DNA of 64,000 nucleotides, taken from positions 4,650,001 through 4,714,000 of the forward strand of contig JAJTUQ010000003.1 of NCBI GenBank assembly GCA_021399445.1, given 5' to 3'. The first letter of the stretch is position 1; each line of letters begins with the position of its first letter. Source of the stretch: Xylogone sp. PMI_703. Its lineage: Eukaryota > Ascomycota > Leotiomycetes. A program made the position numbers and the translations under genes. This document shows, piece by piece, positions 59,164 through 64,000 of the stretch. Under the pieces are notes generated by a model. It was given only the letters and a program-made list of their open reading frames with translations, had not been told where the DNA came from and ran no database searches.

Positions 59164-61777
59164 TCGTACCCACGGAGACGGACTCTGGGAACCTGGAGAA
59201 AGGAGAGAGGCCAACGGGGGTTTGAAGGAGATGCCGGTACGTGTATACGTGTGTGTATGCTTGTGATGAACCGTGGTGAGAAGAATAAGGTCACCGTGTA
59301 ACCTCAAAATCGAAACCTGGCCACTGTTTGGGGGAGCTCTCTCTCCTTCCTCCTGTAACCGAGTTGTGATGATGGGAGTGAGAGGCGCGATAGAGGAAGA
59401 ACGGCCCTGGTAAAGGATCCCAGCCTGTGGATGAGTTGCTTGTATCTGTTCACAATACCGGTAAGGCCAACCTTGTCCTCCGAGAAGACTGACAATGGCT
59501 GCTGTCTCACTCCGAGGATGCGAATGAGATCCTGAGGGTGAAATTGAGGGCGCTTGAACCTGGCCAGGTACGATGTTCCAGTGTGGGCGCCTTCATCGCC
59601 GGGGTTGGAGTTACCAGGTACGGTTGGAAGTACGCGGATTAGAGGGGCAGGAAAAGAGCAGGCCAATATCACGAGCGAAATAACCTATCAGGTACCAAAG
59701 TTCTGGAATCGAATCTACACACAAATTCCACATGGGCTTGCCGGTGCTGTGGGCTTTTGGTGCCATTATTCCGACACTCTACTACTGTAATATTTACCGG
59801 GAATACTTACTATAATCCTTGGTATGATTCCTTGAACCGAGACCGAGAACGAGAAAGAATAAAAGAGGCTTTTCTCACGAGAGCAATACAATACTCTTCC
59901 AGACCGCGCCACGTTATGTCTGGCACTACTATGGAACTCTAGAATGGTACCTCGATTACAGAGAATACCGGCCCGCCGTCAGCTGATTTGTCTGGATAAA
60001 GACAGCGTACTCGTATGTGACGCCGAGGCGTTATGGTTATGGCACAAAGGACTAGGCACAGGCATTGAGCTAAGATGAGACACAACACAGACAGCCGTTG
60101 AGCAGTACGCCAGGCAGTAACCGCAAAAATAAATCGAGCGAGAGGCAAAAGGAAAGAAATGGGAAACGGGGGACAGGGAGGTGACAGACCACGTAATGTA
60201 CTGTGCTCTGCGGAAAGGGATGATACGGTGCAGTTACCAGTACGGACCTATGCACAGGAATAGAAATCTCTCTCTCACTTTCCACTTCAAGTCCGGGAAA
60301 CTCATTGGACCCTTTTCACAACGGTCCTTTTTCGGCCACTGATGAGATATTCATCGATCCTTTCGGAGAGGGATCATACAAGAGTGAAGAGAATACATTA
60401 ACGTTGCGCTCTTGGCTTGCACTGATCGGTGCTGAAGATACTTAAAGGGAACAACATAGAAGATCGACTAGAACCTAGGATTAAAAAAGAGCAAAGGAAG
60501 AAAATCATAACCGAGAAGCGTAATGGCCTGGGGGCGGAGAGGGCATCTTTCCGACGAAAAGGGAGAGTATCGACGGGGAAGAGTTGCAGTAGTAGTAGCA
60601 TGTAGCACGCAAGAGCGCAGCAGCAGCGCACGAAGCAACAGTTCCTGTACACAATTGTTTCGCCTGGCGAGTACGACCCTGGGGGAGGGAAAGATAGGGA
60701 GACTGAGATTGACGAGGACCGGGTCGAAGCCAGCCTCCTTAGGGAAATTGATCATGCCAATCCCCCTCCTTGGCTTCCATATCTCGTTGCTACAGTGCTC
60801 TACAGTACTTGCTGTACATGTTTCTTCTCTTCCACCGTGGTCCATGGCCCTGGTACATGGTCGTGATAATCATGCAATATTGTACCGATTTGCAAAAGTT
60901 TTTCGCAGCTCGCATATGCAGCAGGAACAGAAAACTGCAATCGCCACAGCACATTGACAAGAGGACGACAGCCCACTGCAGATACCGGGATTGTCTAGAG
61001 CACTGTGGAGAATTGTCCACGAGCGGTGACTCGTGAATTCACCGTGTTGTGGCTTGTCCTGCTTGTGATTCCCAGACGTTACTAATTACCTATACCTAGA
61101 ATAGGACTCCAAGGGCCCCGAGGGACAACTGCCCTGGTATGTTGGTGGCGCTGCGATTATGTATCTGCTGTTGAAAAGTTGTGTCGCAAAGGGCGAGGCA
61201 TAATTACCACATTACGACGGTACTCAAGGGTTCTCAATTGTCCAGTAATAGCTGCAGGATGAAAATCAGAGCGAATCCTTCGCTGCAGTGGTTGCTTCAA
61301 TCCCCTGGCCACAACCTCGCTCCCACGTCCTTTGCACCCCCATGACATAACCCTTCTTCCCCCAATCCAACGCTTACATGTTCCTAGGAGAAAAGGGAAG
61401 AGAGATTTCCCAGATCCTGCACTCCGATTTGTGCTTGTGCGTAGGACAAGGACCCGGGGCTCAAGCAAGCTCACATCATTGCGGCAAATTAAGCGTTCAA
61501 GATTGTGCCTTTCCCCGGCGCCGTTGCGACTACTGTAGCTGTTTCGTGCACTACTGTATGAAAGAGGCCATCTAGGCTCGCTGGACCATCCAGCAGTTCC
61601 ACTTGGCCTAACTTGTGGATTCGTTTTACTCTCCGAATGGAACCAATAGGCCGTTTCCCCTCGGAGACTACAGTTACATGCCAGTCGTTGCAGCTCGCCT
61701 AGCGAAGACTCCCAGGGTGAAGAGAGGCAGAAGACGTGGGATAGTACGAGATACGAAGGCAGGTAAGAGCTCCAAGA

Positions 61778-61863
61778 CCCCTTGGCCGGGGCCCTTGGCT
61801 CCGTTAAGCAACCCTTGGCTGGTTCTTAGCCAACGCTTAACCCTCAGCCAGGACCCTTGGCCA
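61778..61863. repeat. interspersed CCCTTGGC words
   Basis: CCTTGGCC, GCCCTTGGCT, ACCCTTGGCT and ACCCTTGGCC occur within about 85 bp, separated by CTTAGCC-type variants. Degenerate array, function unknown. Confidence 0.5.
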
Positions 61864-64000
61864 GAATCCTGGGACTGACTCTTGCCGGTGCCGGAAGGTC
61901 AACCTGCAGATCCGGCTCCCTAGGGGCCCTCAGCGTTGCATTGTGCTTACCTCCAACGACGAACAGACTCCAAGATCCCTCCGTTGAGCCTGGGAGAGGG
62001 AGGGAGGGCCGATACGGCATCCTACCATCCCTACCGTGCGCCATTTCGTAGATGAAGTGCCCGCGCTAAGGTGTGGGCAATGACACCAGATTAATCTACC
62101 CACTGCAACCTCCGCCAGGGGGAAAGGCAGGAGAGCTCTTCCGTGCCACTCAGCAGCAGGCAAGAGGAGCCCGCGCCTGGACTGGCTCGCCGGGCTGCGG
62201 AGGAATAATACCGTAGTGAGTTCCAGTGATTCCCTTTAGCTTCTGGAGCCAGAGCCCTCCGGTGCCGCGAGCACTGATGGTGAGAAAAAGCGACGAAGGG
62301 ATCCAGCGGCGGGAGCACTATTCTGGCGCTGGCGTCCGTGGTAGTGCCTCTTGGTATTCCTCCTCCACAGCGCTCTGGTTTCCAGTACGAAATTGGCGCC
62401 ACGGAGCATTACTCTGGTGGACGCTGTGGGCCCAGATCCAGACAGCAAGAGAGCAACTCGATTCTCTTGGCCCTCCTGGCTCGATTGCTTATTGCGGTAG
62501 TGCACGGAAGGACCGCGCCATCAGTCCGGATATCGCCCCGTGAGAGATGCGATCGCATTGCTCTTGGATACAGTAGTGTGCCCCGTTGCTGTGGCTTGAT
62601 TCACGTCGTTTCGCTCTGCGTCGCACATGTTAGCAGGCAATTTGTGTTTTTTGTAACGAATAGACGGAAGAGCAGAATTTGCTGACGACTCTGTTCGAAG
62701 CGAGATGCAGACAGAGTATTACCGTGTACCGATGGATGATGTGGCTTCTCTTGTATATTTATTTATGCTGGAGCGCCACCAACAACGCTGTGAGCCAACG
62801 GGCTCTCTTGCCTATGTTGTCTGGCTGTGTACTTGTGCCATGGTGGTGTGAAGACGTTCTCTGCCGGTGGAGAAACCCCTAACGGTGCATAGATTAAATG
62901 CTGTGTTCACACACTCCGGTACTTTGTCGTCCTGGGCAAGGAAGTGAGCGGTGGAAAAGTTCTTCAGCAAATCTGCCGTGCCAGCATTACGACCGTTTGC
63001 CAGCACCAACACCAACACAAGCCCAAGTCAGGTAACACAAGCACTGTCAACTCTGTAACTTGTGTAGTAACACAATTGAAGCGGTACTTGTTGTATGTAA
63101 GCCAGATTGGAAACAGAAGAACGCAAGCACCCGGGAAACGGGAGCACCGAGATCGAAGGCGATGACCGACAAGAACCGGGTAGCATTCAGTATCACAACC
63201 CCCAAGGGCCAACTCTCGGTATCCTAGCCAGTTTGTATTCTGCGCCGGTCTCAAATAGTCTCTGTCAGGGTGGTGCAGATTAACCAGCAAGGAATTCGCT
63301 CCGCCGTGGACAATCGTTCGTGGTCTCACGGCTCTTGTACTGTGCTCTCGCTCTTCGCTCTTACCCTCCTATCGCAATGCTTCCACCGAGCATGAGCAGA
63401 GGCGTTCTGGGCACATCTTCGCAAACTTGCTCGAGGCGAACTGCAAGAAATGCCGCGGAGTACAGAGTACATAGTACAGATACAGTAGTCTCCCCCAGCA
63501 ACAGCCAGAGAGTGCTGACTATGGGCCCCAAATATGCTGCCCTCGATCCTCTTTCCGGTCCGCACCCCCGTGGTCGCTTCTGCTGCGATGCCCGGCAGCG
63601 TGGTAATGACACCCTTTCTCAACGGCCTGGGAGCTGCATCTGTACCTGACCAAAAGACGACAGCAAAAGGAAAGGTTCTCAGCACCGTTGCTCTGCTGGC
63701 GTGACATCTCGGTTGCAGTGAGGAGGGAGCCACAGGGCCCGACAACCTGGGTCCTCCGTGCAAGAGGGTTACATTGGCTCGATGGGGAAGGTCGACCTCT
63801 CCTGCTCTTCTTATCCCTTCTTGCCCCGTATGTACTTGCTCTACCGGCTCAGTGCCGTACAGTACAGACCCTCTCATCCCCGGCTCTATTCCACCTCCTA
63901 CGCGAACATCACGGTCGAGACCCGGACACTGTACTTACTGCACCGTGCTGTATTGTACACTATATTGCGTATTCTGCTTTAGGCCAGGTCTCCATGTAAC

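Larger units (their letters stand above)
58599..64000. other. 5.4-kb gene-free right end
   Basis: No recognisable gene on either strand, although ORFs of up to 183 codons occur. The sequence appears richer in G+C than the rest of the window. It repeats TACAGTA/TACTGTA words (for example 59004, 60801, 61531, 61552, 62571, 63481, 63857) and has a CCCTTGG array at 61778-61860. It could be the long upstream region of a gene beyond the window, or degraded DNA. Confidence 0.4.

Noticed and set aside
60468..60957. Overlapping long ORFs on both strands
   Set aside because: Their composition follows the local GC content and no protein family features are visible.
1..64000. CRISPR arrays, rRNA and tRNA genes, bacterial operons
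   Set aside because: No spaced repeats of CRISPR type and no recognisable rRNA or tRNA A/B-box pattern; intron-rich genes show eukaryotic DNA.

Overview
The window looks like nuclear DNA of a filamentous ascomycete (Pezizomycotina, probably Leotiomycetes; the class is inference). The evidence is many short GT-AG introns of about 45-90 nt with CTRAY-like branch points, and typical fungal families: a HET-domain protein, a STAND N-terminal domain, a NACHT-WD40 protein, a C2H2 plus Zn2Cys6 regulator, an SAT4 membrane protein, CBM1 and a CorA-like protein. No prokaryotic features, CRISPR arrays, rRNA or tRNA genes were seen. Gene models were built by reading both strands and checking splice phase by hand.

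Layout. 1-15.5 kb: 3' end of an LRR/F-box-like gene, a HET-domain gene, a STAND-N/DUF8035-like protein, a CorA-like membrane protein, a small unknown gene, a MUP-type amino-acid permease and, divergent from it, a large kinase-like protein. 15.7-21.1 kb: a divergent pair of oxidative enzymes (IPNS-type 2OG-Fe(II) oxygenase and salicylate-hydroxylase-type FAD monooxygenase), then a calcineurin-like phosphoesterase. 21.8-27.7 kb: an F-box-type protein, an MFS drug/polyamine-type transporter and, divergent from it, a short-chain dehydrogenase. 28.7-32.6 kb: a NACHT plus degenerate WD40 gene with an in-frame stop. 33.5-35.2 kb: an imidazolonepropionase-like amidohydrolase.

35.9-42.3 kb: two adjacent decayed genes in the same direction, a C2H2/Zn2Cys6 transcription factor with three frame breaks and a cytochrome P450 with many. 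An identical 16-bp CGG-containing element lies in front of both, which suggests the regulator once controlled itself and the P450. 43-48.9 kb: a gamma-glutamylcyclotransferase-like gene, an amidoligase-domain gene, an unknown gene with one nonsense codon, and a C2H2 protein. 48.9-52.2 kb has no intact gene. 52.2-53.4 kb encodes a secreted Cip1-type cellulose-induced protein with CBM1. 53.4-57 kb is AT-rich and gene-free, followed by an SAT4/rhodopsin-like membrane protein. The last 5.4 kb is gene-free, apparently GC-richer, and repeats TACAGTA-type words.

Overall this is an accessory-type fungal region: self-recognition and NLR-like genes, small oxidative and secondary-metabolism gene groups, plant-biomass functions and several decaying genes beside clean ones.
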